A stretch of DNA of 7,939 bases from Thermoplasmatota archaeon (GTDB taxonomy: Archaea > Thermoplasmatota > Thermoplasmata > UBA10834): contig JAJISI010000055.1 of assembly GCA_022848805.1 (NCBI GenBank), positions 1 to 7,939 on the forward strand. Direction: 5' to 3'. The notes beneath the pieces are model-generated. The model was not told the origin of the DNA and did not search any database. It saw only the letters and a program-made list of their open reading frames with translations. Each line of letters opens with the position of its first letter. The stretch's first letter is position 1. A program made the position numbers and the translations under genes. Of the stretch, positions 1 through 5,589 are shown piece after piece.

Positions 1-1036
1 ACCCGTCGCCGACGGAATACTCGACGAGCGCGCCCTCGACGGGGACATCGTCGTATGCACGAACCACCACCGAGAATGTCTCGCCCAGGAACGCCCTCGA
101 TGGAGACGACAGCGTGAGATACGGGTCGACCACGGAGACGTTCACGATCGCGGTGACCGGGAAATCCCCGGATATCGAGATATCGAGCGAGTGAAGGCCG
201 GTCGACGAGAACGATAGGTTGCGGGATACGGACACGGTCGACCCGGCGTCGATCGATACCTGGTGCCCGTCGACGAGGGCGCCGTCCTCGGAGATGGACA
301 GAATGACATCTCCCCTCTCCGAACCCCAGTTGCGTACATCCATAGATACCGTCAACTCCTCCTCGATCACGACGGTCGTGACCAGCGGATGGACGTTCAA
401 CAGGGCGAAGCGCGCGGCCTCGGGCGAGAGTACTTCCGCGAGCCATTCAGGGTCGTCGGTCGAGACGGATATCACCGAGGCCATGTTCTCCGGGGTGTTC
501 GTCAGGTGCCTCGCGACCTCCAGCGACACGAGCAATTCGTCATCGAGGTACGAGCCCGTCTCGAACGATCCCGCGACATCGACGAACTCGATCCTTGATG
601 AGTAGCTGCCGGTCACGGGAAGGATGCTTGGGACTTCGATGCCCAACCTATCCAACAACCGCGCTCCGACCACAGCGCTAGTCCTTTCGATCGGGATCCC
701 GGATAGCTCCGGCGTCGAGGGCGATGATTCCACGAGCTCGGGCATGAACGCCTCGAGGTCGGTCCCTCTCAGGACGAACGAAACGCCGTTCCAGGTCGAG
801 AAGGCGATGATCTCGGGCCATGCGCCGGTGACGTTCTCGACGGACATCAGAGCGGACGCCAGCCCGACCTCCACTTGGCTGGAGAATATGGTCGGGGCGT
901 CCTCGGACATTATCACGAAGTCTCCCGAGGAGGAGAACGAAGCAGGCGCCGTGTAGAGGCCGGACAGGACCGATGACGTGGCAGTGAATATGGTTATCGC
1001 GAGCGCAACGACCACCACTACTCGCGCTCGGATCAT
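1..1036 (-). CDS. Probable FtsX/MacB-type ABC permease with Ig-like ectodomains (partial)
   Basis: Reading leftwards from ATG at 1036, the frame stays open for 345 codons to the window edge, so the C-terminus is missing. Residues 1-5 are MIRAR. A hydrophobic anchor (VVVVVALAITIF) at about residues 6-24 follows, then a long extracytoplasmic region. Residues about 25-210 look like a MacB-type periplasmic core (for example LSGIPIERTSALVVGARLL). Residues about 215-290 form a CARDB/Ig-like beta domain (LTVSMDVRNWGSERGDVIL), and a second Ig-like segment starts near 304 and is cut by the edge. The start overlaps the stop of the upstream permease by one base (TGATG), so the two are translationally coupled and probably form a permease pair. 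I infer that the C-terminal FtsX membrane helices lie beyond the edge. A plain membrane-anchored surface protein is the alternative. No lipobox cysteine is visible. Confidence 0.75.
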   Translation of the reverse strand, partial: MIRARVVVVVALAITIFTATSSVLSGLYTAPASFSSSGDFVIMSEDAPTIFSSQVEVGLASALMSVENVTGAWPEIIAFSTWNGVSFVLRGTDLEAFMPELVESSPSTPELSGIPIERTSAVVGARLLDRLGIEVPSILPVTGSYSSRIEFVDVAGSFETGSYLDDELLVSLEVARHLTNTPENMASVISVSTDDPEWLAEVLSPEAARFALLNVHPLVTTVVIEEELTVSMDVRNWGSERGDVILSISEDGALVDGHQVSIDAGSTVSVSRNLSFSSTGLHSLDISISGDFPVTAIVNVSVVDPYLTLSSPSRAFLGETFSVVVRAYDDVPVEGALVEYSVGDG

Positions 1037-2115
1037 CAGAATCGTCCCACCTCCTTCAGGTCCTCCATGGGGGATGTGCGTGTGCTCCTGATAGCGGGGA
1101 TCATCGTCCCCACCAGCCCCGCGACGAGCGTAGCGCAGTATGCGATGACCAACAGACCCTCCTCGATCTCTATCACGAACACCGACGGGTACAAGTGGGA
1201 GGCGATCGTCGCGATGCCGTAGGACAGTATGATGCCCAGCGCCAGCCCGAGGGCCGCACCCCAGGCGGTGATGAGCAACCCGTTCGTCATCAGGTATGAG
1301 AACAGCCTCGTCCGTCCGGCGCCGATGGTCTTGAGTATGCCTATCTCGCGCCTCCTGTCCGCGACCTCCGACCCGAGAAAACTATAGACGAGCACGCCTA
1401 CCACGAACGACGACGGCAGGAGGACCAGGAGGGCGTCGTCGCGCAGCTCCTGCGACCCGGATTCGAGGAACTCGAGCACCGCGATCATCGGCTGGACGAC
1501 GAAGCCTGCGTCCGTCAGAAGAGACTGCTCCTCCGAGGACGGGCTGGCTATGACGGCGAAGTTGAACGTGCTGTCACTAGTTGCGAGCAGAGACCTCATC
1601 AGCTGCTCGCTGCATAGAAGCCAATCGGATGGGAAGACAGATGACGAGTACTTCCCGACGATCGTCGCCCCGACTTGGCCCTCAGCCTCCAGCGTCACGT
1701 TGCCGCTGAGCGGCAGGCCGGTCCCTGCTAGGACGTCGCTGCCACCCGTCGAGAGGGTCTCGTCCAGCACCTGATAGTCGTCCGCCACGCAGAAAGCGAT
1801 CGTGCTCACGTTGCCTGGCTCTGTTGACGTCTTGCTGAACAGGCCGAACGCGGCGTGCTCAACCGAAGACGATATTTCGCCCTCGTCGAACAGGTCGGGC
1901 CCGGAATCCGATTGCCTGGTGACGATGTAGTACTCAGATGAGAAGTTGTCCATGAGAGTGTCCATGGACGACTGCAGCCCTGCCGCCACCGAGAAGCTGG
2001 CCACTATGAACATAGTGCACAGGGCGATCATCCAGCTGGTCGACCTAGCCCTGGATGTGTACTTGAACAGCGGGAGGGGGCGCATAGGCCTCGCCGGAAA
2101 ATGACGATGGCCCAT
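1036..2115 (-). CDS. FtsX/MacB-family ABC transporter permease
   Basis: This 359-residue integral membrane protein has the four-helix FtsX layout. TM1 is at about 28-46 (WMIALCTMFIVASFSVAAG). A roughly 180-residue outside domain follows. TM2 is at about 228-248, TM3 at about 276-302 and TM4 at about 321-343. The cytoplasmic signature between TM2 and TM3 (REIGILKTIGA, about 256-266) and the C-terminal PAIRSTRTSPMEDLK are hallmarks of the family. Members either move lipids or peptides or act as mechanotransmission permeases driven by a separate ATPase; no ATPase gene is in this window. The gene lies 24 nt after the HdrD-like gene and overlaps the next permease by one base. The start is uncertain. 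ATG 2115 sits directly against a TATA-like box, so ATG 2085 (MRPLPLFKY, 349 residues) may be the true start on a near-leaderless transcript. The family call is firm; the substrate is unknown. Confidence 0.88.
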   Translation of the reverse strand: MGHRHFPARPMRPLPLFKYTSRARSTSWMIALCTMFIVASFSVAAGLQSSMDTLMDNFSSEYYIVTRQSDSGPDLFDEGEISSSVEHAAFGLFSKTSTEPGNVSTIAFCVADDYQVLDETLSTGGSDVLAGTGLPLSGNVTLEAEGQVGATIVGKYSSSVFPSDWLLCSEQLMRSLLATSDSTFNFAVIASPSSEEQSLLTDAGFVVQPMIAVLEFLESGSQELRDDALLVLLPSSFVVGVLVYSFLGSEVADRRREIGILKTIGAGRTRLFSYLMTNGLLITAWGAALGLALGIILSYGIATIASHLYPSVFVIEIEEGLLVIAYCATLVAGLVGTMIPAIRSTRTSPMEDLKEVGRF

Positions 2116-2122
2116 TAATATA
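2116..2122 (-). promoter_or_regulatory. TATA-like box before the permease pair
   Basis: Read on the minus strand, TATATTA abuts the first ATG of the permease gene. An archaeal transcript normally starts about 25 nt downstream of such a box, which would put the 5' end near 2094, inside the first ten codons and just before the second ATG at 2085. This fits an internal promoter driving both permeases from ATG 2085. It could instead be chance A/T in a short gap. Confidence 0.4.
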
Positions 2123-2139
2123 CCTTCGAGGAGGAGCGG

Positions 2140-3324
2140 TCACTGAATCGAGTCCGCGACGAGCGAGACCAGCTCCGCGACAGGCATGTCAATCCCTGCA
2201 CGCTTCGCCCCTTGGTCCAGGTTGGTCACGCAGAAGGGACACGCGGACACGAGCATCTCCGCACCGGCGTTCTTCGCCTCCTCCACCCGGATGGACGCGA
2301 TGTGCTCCGCCCGGTCGTTGAACTGAATCTTGAACCCTCCCCCAGCGCCGCAACACTGAGAGTCCAGCCTGTTTCTGGGCAGCTCGATATAGGCTGAGTC
2401 CGGGAACGCCTTCAGTATGCGCCTCGGCTCCTCGAATATGCCGAAGTGTCGTCCGATATGGCACGGGTCGTGATACGCTATCTTCGCACCGAGGGGTTTC
2501 TTGAGTACGAGCTTCTTATCCGAGACGAGCCTGTCGATGAACTGGGTCATGTGGAGCAGCTCGAAGTCGAGCTTGCCCGCGTAGATCGGATAGTTGTGGC
2601 TGAGAGTCATGAAGCATCCCGCACAGGCGGTCACCACGGTCTTAGCGCCGCGCTTCTCGACCTCCGCCAGGTTGTGCTTGACAAGCCCGTCCTTCTCGTC
2701 CGTCACGACATCCGTCTGCCCTGTGCGGATCAAGGGAGAGCCGCAGCACCACTCGTCCGTGCCCAGGATATCGTACTCCACACCCGCCGCGTCCAGTACG
2801 CGGGTCGTGTCCTCGGCTATCTTCTGCTGCCTGTAGCTCGCGGTGCACCCCGTGAAGAACAACACCTCGGGATTCTTCGACCGTTTCGCACTCTTAGGTA
2901 TCCAATCGCCCCGCTGCTCGTGAGGCTCGTCGTACGGGTTGTGCTTGGCGATCACCCTCGTACGAAGCACCTTGTGCCTGTCGAGAGGGCCGATGCCGTT
3001 CTTGACGAACCACTCCTTGAGCTGTTCCCAGCGATCGTTGAACTTGATCTCCACATGACAGGCCACCTGGCAGTAGCCACAGGCCGTGCAGTTATACACC
3101 CTCTCAACGAATTCCTCGGACATCCTCGCACGATCGCCCGTCAGCCGCCCGAGCAGGCCGGGGTGAGCGTACTTCCTCACATGGTACATCTTCCCACGGA
3201 CGCGGTACGACTCCCAGCCCAACCCCGGGTTCAACTGTATGGGACATACGAAATTGCAGTAGCCGCACTGGAGGCATGCATGAGCGTCTCGGTCGATTTC
3301 CTCAGGGAGCTTCCGGTCTATCAT
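2140..3324 (-). CDS. HdrD-like (Fe-S) heterodisulfide reductase/CCG-domain protein
   Basis: This 394-residue soluble iron-sulfur protein has two ferredoxin-type CxxCxxCxxxC motifs: C17/C20/C23/C27 (CLQCGYCNFVCP) and C79/C82/C85/C89 (CTACGYCQVAC). Two complete CCG (cysteine-rich) domains follow: C160, C193-C194, C234/C237, and C288, C324-C325, C362/C365. This is the HdrD order, shared with GlpC, GlcF and LutA. In HdrD the CCG domains hold the noncubane 4Fe-4S clusters that reduce CoM-S-S-CoB; in relatives the protein passes electrons from a dehydrogenase or membrane partner. No transmembrane segment is seen, and no HdrE cytochrome, FAD dehydrogenase or other Hdr subunit is present, so the donor and the disulfide cannot be assigned. 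It lies 75 nt downstream of the superoxide reductase gene on the same strand. No strong SD is visible before ATG 3324. The family is secure; a methanogenic role is not shown. Confidence 0.9.
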   Translation of the reverse strand: MIDRKLPEEIDRDAHACLQCGYCNFVCPIQLNPGLGWESYRVRGKMYHVRKYAHPGLLGRLTGDRARMSEEFVERVYNCTACGYCQVACHVEIKFNDRWEQLKEWFVKNGIGPLDRHKVLRTRVIAKHNPYDEPHEQRGDWIPKSAKRSKNPEVLFFTGCTASYRQQKIAEDTTRVLDAAGVEYDILGTDEWCCGSPLIRTGQTDVVTDEKDGLVKHNLAEVEKRGAKTVVTACAGCFMTLSHNYPIYAGKLDFELLHMTQFIDRLVSDKKLVLKKPLGAKIAYHDPCHIGRHFGIFEEPRRILKAFPDSAYIELPRNRLDSQCCGAGGGFKIQFNDRAEHIASIRVEEAKNAGAEMLVSACPFCVTNLDQGAKRAGIDMPVAELVSLVADSIQ

Positions 3325-3399
3325 GCAGCCAACGCCCCCAGAGAACCACAGGTCATGAAAAGCGGAATGGGTTTAGAAGGGCCTAAAAGGTTCTCTCGG

Positions 3400-3780
3400 C
3401 TATTCCTTCAAGTCCTTCACACCGACCCAAGCGCCGTGCAGGTTGCACCTCGCGACAGCGCTGAGCGACTGCAGATGATCAAGACGGACCGAGAACGTCG
3501 CCACCGAGTCGGTCATCGCCGGTGTGAGGTCGACCCTGGCGAGGAACGTGTGACCGGAGTACAGCTCTATCCATTGTATGAAATGGCCAGGCTCGTTCGG
3601 GTGCGGGACGATCTTTCCGACCTCCACCGTGACGGTGAAGAACTCGCCCAGCTTCACACTCTCGGGTGCCTTGATGACAGGCGTATGCTTCTTCTCGAAG
3701 TCCGTCACGTTCGCGGGATCCTTCGCGGAGTTGATACCGCAGAGCGGATCCGCCTCGCATGTTTTCGACTCTTCGCTCGT
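3400..3780 (-). CDS. Superoxide reductase (desulfoferrodoxin/neelaredoxin family), probable ACG start
   Basis: The protein reduces superoxide to peroxide at a mononuclear iron bound by four His and one Cys, without making oxygen. Numbered from codon 3780, it has EKKHTPVI (H32), HPNEPGHFIQWIELY (H60, H66) and CNLHG (C112, H115), giving the full ligand set, with Lys next to H32 as in the family. The 126-residue length is normal. There is no separate desulforedoxin Fe(SCys)4 domain; C8 and C14 in CEADPLCG are the only N-terminal cysteines. The start is odd. A strong SD (AAGGAGGG, 3794-3787) lies 7 nt before an ACG codon at 3780, where ATG would be expected. The nearest canonical in-frame starts are TTG 3810 (before the SD, with none of its own) and ATG 3948 (upstream of the likely TATA box). 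Those would add 10 or 56 residues that do not look like SOR. The gene is divergent from the isochorismatase operon. Confidence 0.88.
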   Translation of the reverse strand, partial: TSEESKTCEADPLCGINSAKDPANVTDFEKKHTPVIKAPESVKLGEFFTVTVEVGKIVPHPNEPGHFIQWIELYSGHTFLARVDLTPAMTDSVATFSVRLDHLQSLSAVARCNLHGAWVGVKDLKE

Positions 3781-3786
3781 TTCAAA

Positions 3787-3794
3787 CCCTCCTT
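3787..3794 (-). promoter_or_regulatory. Shine-Dalgarno site that sets the superoxide reductase start
   Basis: AAGGAGGG on the minus strand is the best SD match in the left arm. It stands 7 nt before ACG 3780 and inside the reading frame of both canonical upstream starts. This makes it the main reason to place initiation at 3780. Confidence 0.6.
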
Positions 3795-3822
3795 GAACCT
3801 GAGTCTCCAACCGATAGAATCG

Positions 3823-3830
3823 GATATAAC
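3823..3830 (-). promoter_or_regulatory. TATA box of the superoxide reductase gene
   Basis: GTTATATC on the minus strand is an archaeal-type TATA element. Transcription would start near 3800, leaving about 20 nt of leader that contains the SD at 3794-3787. This agrees with translation starting at 3780 and excludes ATG 3948 from the same transcript. Confidence 0.5.
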
Positions 3831-3836
3831 CATTGT

Positions 3837-3851
3837 CCCGATTGGCTCGGG
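3837..3851. repeat. Dyad CCCGA-N5-TCGGG upstream of the SOR promoter
   Basis: Perfect 5-bp inverted arms (3837-3841 and 3847-3851) stand 7 bp upstream of the SOR TATA box. The arms share the CCCGA half-site with the dyad at 3883-3896. This is a possible activator or repressor site, but 5-bp arms are common by chance in GC-rich DNA. Confidence 0.35.
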
Positions 3852-3882
3852 TGGTCGCGCCCGTTGGACCCGTTTCATGTCG

Positions 3883-3896
3883 CCCGATGTATCGGG
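3883..3896. repeat. Dyad CCCGAT-GT-ATCGGG in the divergent region
   Basis: Perfect 6-bp inverted arms (3883-3888, 3891-3896) are separated by 2 bp. Its centre is about 45 bp from the centre of the related dyad at 3837-3851. The compact symmetry suits a dimeric helix-turn-helix regulator. The position between two divergent genes would let it act on either. Confidence 0.4.
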
Positions 3897-3933
3897 ATGA
3901 CGCCTGCTTCCGATGGCGAGTGTCGACAAAAAC

Positions 3934-3943
3934 TGAATAATAG
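3934..3943 (+). promoter_or_regulatory. Possible TATA element of the isochorismatase operon
   Basis: TGAATAATAG is the only A/T-rich patch on the plus strand upstream of 4031 that could act as a TATA box. It would start transcription near 3965 and give a leader of about 65 nt, enough to contain all the GTTTC/GAAAC repeats. The match to the archaeal consensus is weak. Confidence 0.25.
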
Positions 3944-3982
3944 TACATCGTATTCCCCGCCAGCCCGAGGCATTGTTTCTAC

Positions 3983-4029
3983 CGTTTCCAGCCTCTGAAA
4001 CCAGGAAACGACCAATGAGAGGTTTCAGA
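3983..4029 (+). promoter_or_regulatory. Predicted H-type pseudoknot leader covering the ribosome-binding site
   Basis: Two perfect inverted repeats interleave. Arm A is CGTTTCC (3983-3989), pairing with GGAAACG (4004-4010). Arm B is TCTGAAACC (3994-4002), pairing with GGTTTCAGA (4021-4029). As RNA this gives stems of 7 and 9 bp with loops of 4, 1 and 10 nt, the order and proportions of an H-type pseudoknot. The SD of the next gene (GAGAGGT, 4017-4023) runs into the 3' strand of stem B, which ends two bases before ATG 4031, so the fold would block initiation. A riboswitch or protein-bound leader is inferred. A DNA operator built from GTTTC half-sites is the alternative. Confidence 0.45.
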
Positions 4030-4030
4030 A

Positions 4031-4684
4031 ATGACTGGAAAGGAGTTCCAGGCGAGAACGGACCGTTGGCAGAAGTCCGTCGATCCTTACAGACGGAGTT
4101 ACAGGAGCGAGCGGCATCCTTTCACGCCCGACCGGTCCGCGCTGCTCGTCATCGACATGCAGCGCTTCTTCATGGACGAGTCGTCCCACGCGTTCGTCAC
4201 CGATTCTCCGCTCGTTGCCGAGAACATCAGGAAGCTGGTCGAGTCCTACAGATCCAGAGATCTCCCGGTGGTGTTCACCCGTCACGCTCTCCTGGACGAC
4301 GAGCCACCAGGCATCATGGGGACTTGGTGGAGCGACAACCTGAGGACCAGTGACCCTCAATCGGAGATCGTGGACGGTCTGCTGCCGCTCCCAGACGAGA
4401 AGGTTGTCAGGAAGACGAGGTACAGCGCGTTCCTCGGGACGGACCTCGAGCATTTGCTACGCTCGAAAAATATCGAGCGGCTGCTTATCACCGGTGTCAT
4501 GACCCATCTGTGCTGCGAATCCACGGCGAGGGACGCCTTCATGCGCGATTTCGAGGTGTTCTTCGTGATAGACGGCACGGCGTCCTCGGACGACGACCTG
4601 CACGAATCGAGCCTCAGATGCCTGACGGACGGGTTCGTCATTCCCGTGACCACGGAGGAGGTGCTCGGATGCATGAGAAGGTGA
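4031..4684 (+). CDS. Isochorismatase-family cysteine hydrolase
   Basis: This 217-residue cytosolic hydrolase has the isochorismatase/nicotinamidase fold. The catalytic triad is visible: D42 in LLVIDMQRFF, K128 in VVRKTRYSAF, and nucleophile C161 in GVMTHLCCESTARDA, with the usual cis-peptide position at V156-M157. A second cysteine, C162, stands where the family normally has Val. Members hydrolyse isochorismate, nicotinamide, ureidoacrylate, N-carbamoyl compounds or other amides; nothing here fixes the substrate. The N-terminal 30 residues are basic and polar. ATG 4031 is preceded by GAGAGGT (4017-4023) with an 8-nt spacer, part of a predicted RNA stem. It is the first gene of a three-gene operon, and its last 16 nt overlap the start of the flavoprotein gene. 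The context with a flavoprotein and a radical SAM enzyme suggests a biosynthetic or salvage role rather than siderophore synthesis. Confidence 0.9.
   Translation: MTGKEFQARTDRWQKSVDPYRRSYRSERHPFTPDRSALLVIDMQRFFMDESSHAFVTDSPLVAENIRKLVESYRSRDLPVVFTRHALLDDEPPGIMGTWWSDNLRTSDPQSEIVDGLLPLPDEKVVRKTRYSAFLGTDLEHLLRSKNIERLLITGVMTHLCCESTARDAFMRDFEVFFVIDGTASSDDDLHESSLRCLTDGFVIPVTTEEVLGCMRR
4654..4663 (+). promoter_or_regulatory. Strong SD inside the isochorismatase gene
   Basis: GGAGGAGGTG ends 5 nt before ATG 4669. It fixes that codon as the flavoprotein start, although the same frame stays open back to 4510. Confidence 0.8.
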
Positions 4685-5589
4685 GCGTCGTCATCGTAGG
4701 CGCGGGACCCGCTGGCATCGCGGCTGGGATGTTCCTCAAGCGTGCCGGGGTCGAGCCGCTGCTGCTCGAGGAGCGCGAGCCTGGAGGACTGCTACGGGAG
4801 GCGAACCTGGTCGAGAACTACCCGGGCTTTCCAGGTGGCATCTCGGGCAAGGAGCTCGCGTCACTTATGGTCCACCAGATGGAGAAGCTCGGAGTGCGGC
4901 TGGAGATAAGATCTGTAACGAAAATATCCCCCAAGGGCCGCTCGTTCGTCACCGAGACGGAGACGGGCACCTACGAGTCCGATACGGTCATAATCGCGAC
5001 GGGGACCGCACCCAAGAAACTCGAGATAGAGGGCGCGGGGGAGCTCGAAGGGCGAAGGTTGTTCTATGGGCTTGCGTCAATCGGAACCGACGCCATCCGT
5101 GGCAAACGGGTGCTCGTCCTCGGAGGAGGAGACGCCGCTTTCGACTACGCCATCAACATGAGCACGCGAGGAAACCCGGTGGCGATCGTATCACGGTCGA
5201 CCGCTAGCTGCCTCCCGTTGCTGCTGGAGAGGGCGGAGGCACGAGGCATCGAGGTATCCGAGGGGTGCACCCCCGAGAGGATGACGGAGTCGATGGACGA
5301 AGTCGTGGTCGAATGCGCCTGTGGCGATGAGAAGAAGATCTTCAAGGCGGACATCGTGACAGCCGCGTACGGCAGAGAGCCCCGCGTCGACATGCTACCA
5401 TCCGAGCTGAGGGAACGCGTCGACGATTCTGGAGAGGGGCCGCCGATGACGGGCATCGAGGGATTGTTCGTCGCGGGAGACGTCGTGCGAGGCATACACA
5501 GACAGGCCGCGATCGCTGCAGGAGACGGCATCCTCGCGGCCATGCATGTCGAGCAGTTGCTGAGGAAGAGAGGAGGTGTTGAGAGTTGA
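4669..5589 (+). CDS. Thioredoxin-reductase-like FAD/NAD(P)H oxidoreductase lacking the CxxC disulfide
   Basis: This 306-residue flavoprotein has the two-domain thioredoxin reductase fold. The FAD GxGxxG is G11/G13/G16 (VIVGAGPAGIAAG), followed by VENYPGFPGGISGKEL (about 48-63). The nucleotide-binding loop is VLVLGGGDAAFDYA (148-161), and the C-terminal FAD motif is GLFVAGDV with RQAAIAAGDG. In true TrxB, YCATCDG precedes the second GxGxxG; here the gapless equivalent is YGLASIG (133-139), so both redox cysteines are replaced (G134, S137). It therefore cannot reduce thioredoxin in the usual way. It resembles CxxC-less relatives, some of which reduce ferredoxin, flavodoxin or other acceptors with NAD(P)H. 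It starts inside the upstream hydrolase gene and ends in a 4-nt overlap with the radical SAM gene. I infer that it supplies electrons to that enzyme or oxidises a pathway intermediate. Confidence 0.88.
   Translation: MHEKVSVVIVGAGPAGIAAGMFLKRAGVEPLLLEEREPGGLLREANLVENYPGFPGGISGKELASLMVHQMEKLGVRLEIRSVTKISPKGRSFVTETETGTYESDTVIIATGTAPKKLEIEGAGELEGRRLFYGLASIGTDAIRGKRVLVLGGGDAAFDYAINMSTRGNPVAIVSRSTASCLPLLLERAEARGIEVSEGCTPERMTESMDEVVVECACGDEKKIFKADIVTAAYGREPRVDMLPSELRERVDDSGEGPPMTGIEGLFVAGDVVRGIHRQAAIAAGDGILAAMHVEQLLRKRGGVES
5571..5578 (+). promoter_or_regulatory. SD that sets the TTG start of the radical SAM gene
   Basis: AGGAGGTG lies 7 nt before TTG 5586, near the end of the flavoprotein gene. 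Together with the TTGA stop-start overlap it supports a TTG start and coupled translation. Confidence 0.8.

Larger units (their letters stand above)
3781..4030. other. Divergent intergenic control region
   Basis: This stretch of about 250 bp separates the superoxide reductase (leftward) from the isochorismatase operon (rightward). It holds the SOR SD and TATA box, two CCCGA dyads, an A/T-rich patch around 3930-3945, and the GTTTC/GAAAC inverted repeats just before 4031. I saw no credible small gene. The in-frame leftward extension of the SOR reading frame across it (to 3948) looks like noncoding sequence that happens to lack stops. Confidence 0.7.

Noticed and set aside
3372..3387. TTTAG-N6-CTAAA hairpin after the superoxide reductase stop as a terminator
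   Set aside because: The stem is only 5 bp and A/T-rich and no T-run follows on the minus strand. Readthrough into the HdrD-like gene is at least as likely.
2446..3900. Long plus-strand open frame (484 codons) opposite the HdrD-like and superoxide reductase genes
   Set aside because: It is antisense to two clearly recognised proteins, crosses the SOR promoter, and its translation is rich in Arg, Leu and Val with no recognisable motif. It is a GC-rich shadow.
3781..3948. N-terminal extension of superoxide reductase to ATG 3948
   Set aside because: It spans the probable TATA box and SD, and the 56 residues do not resemble the family.
4510..4668. N-terminal extension of the flavoprotein frame
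   Set aside because: It lies inside the isochorismatase gene, is Arg/His-rich, and a strong SD selects ATG 4669, which directly precedes the FAD motif.
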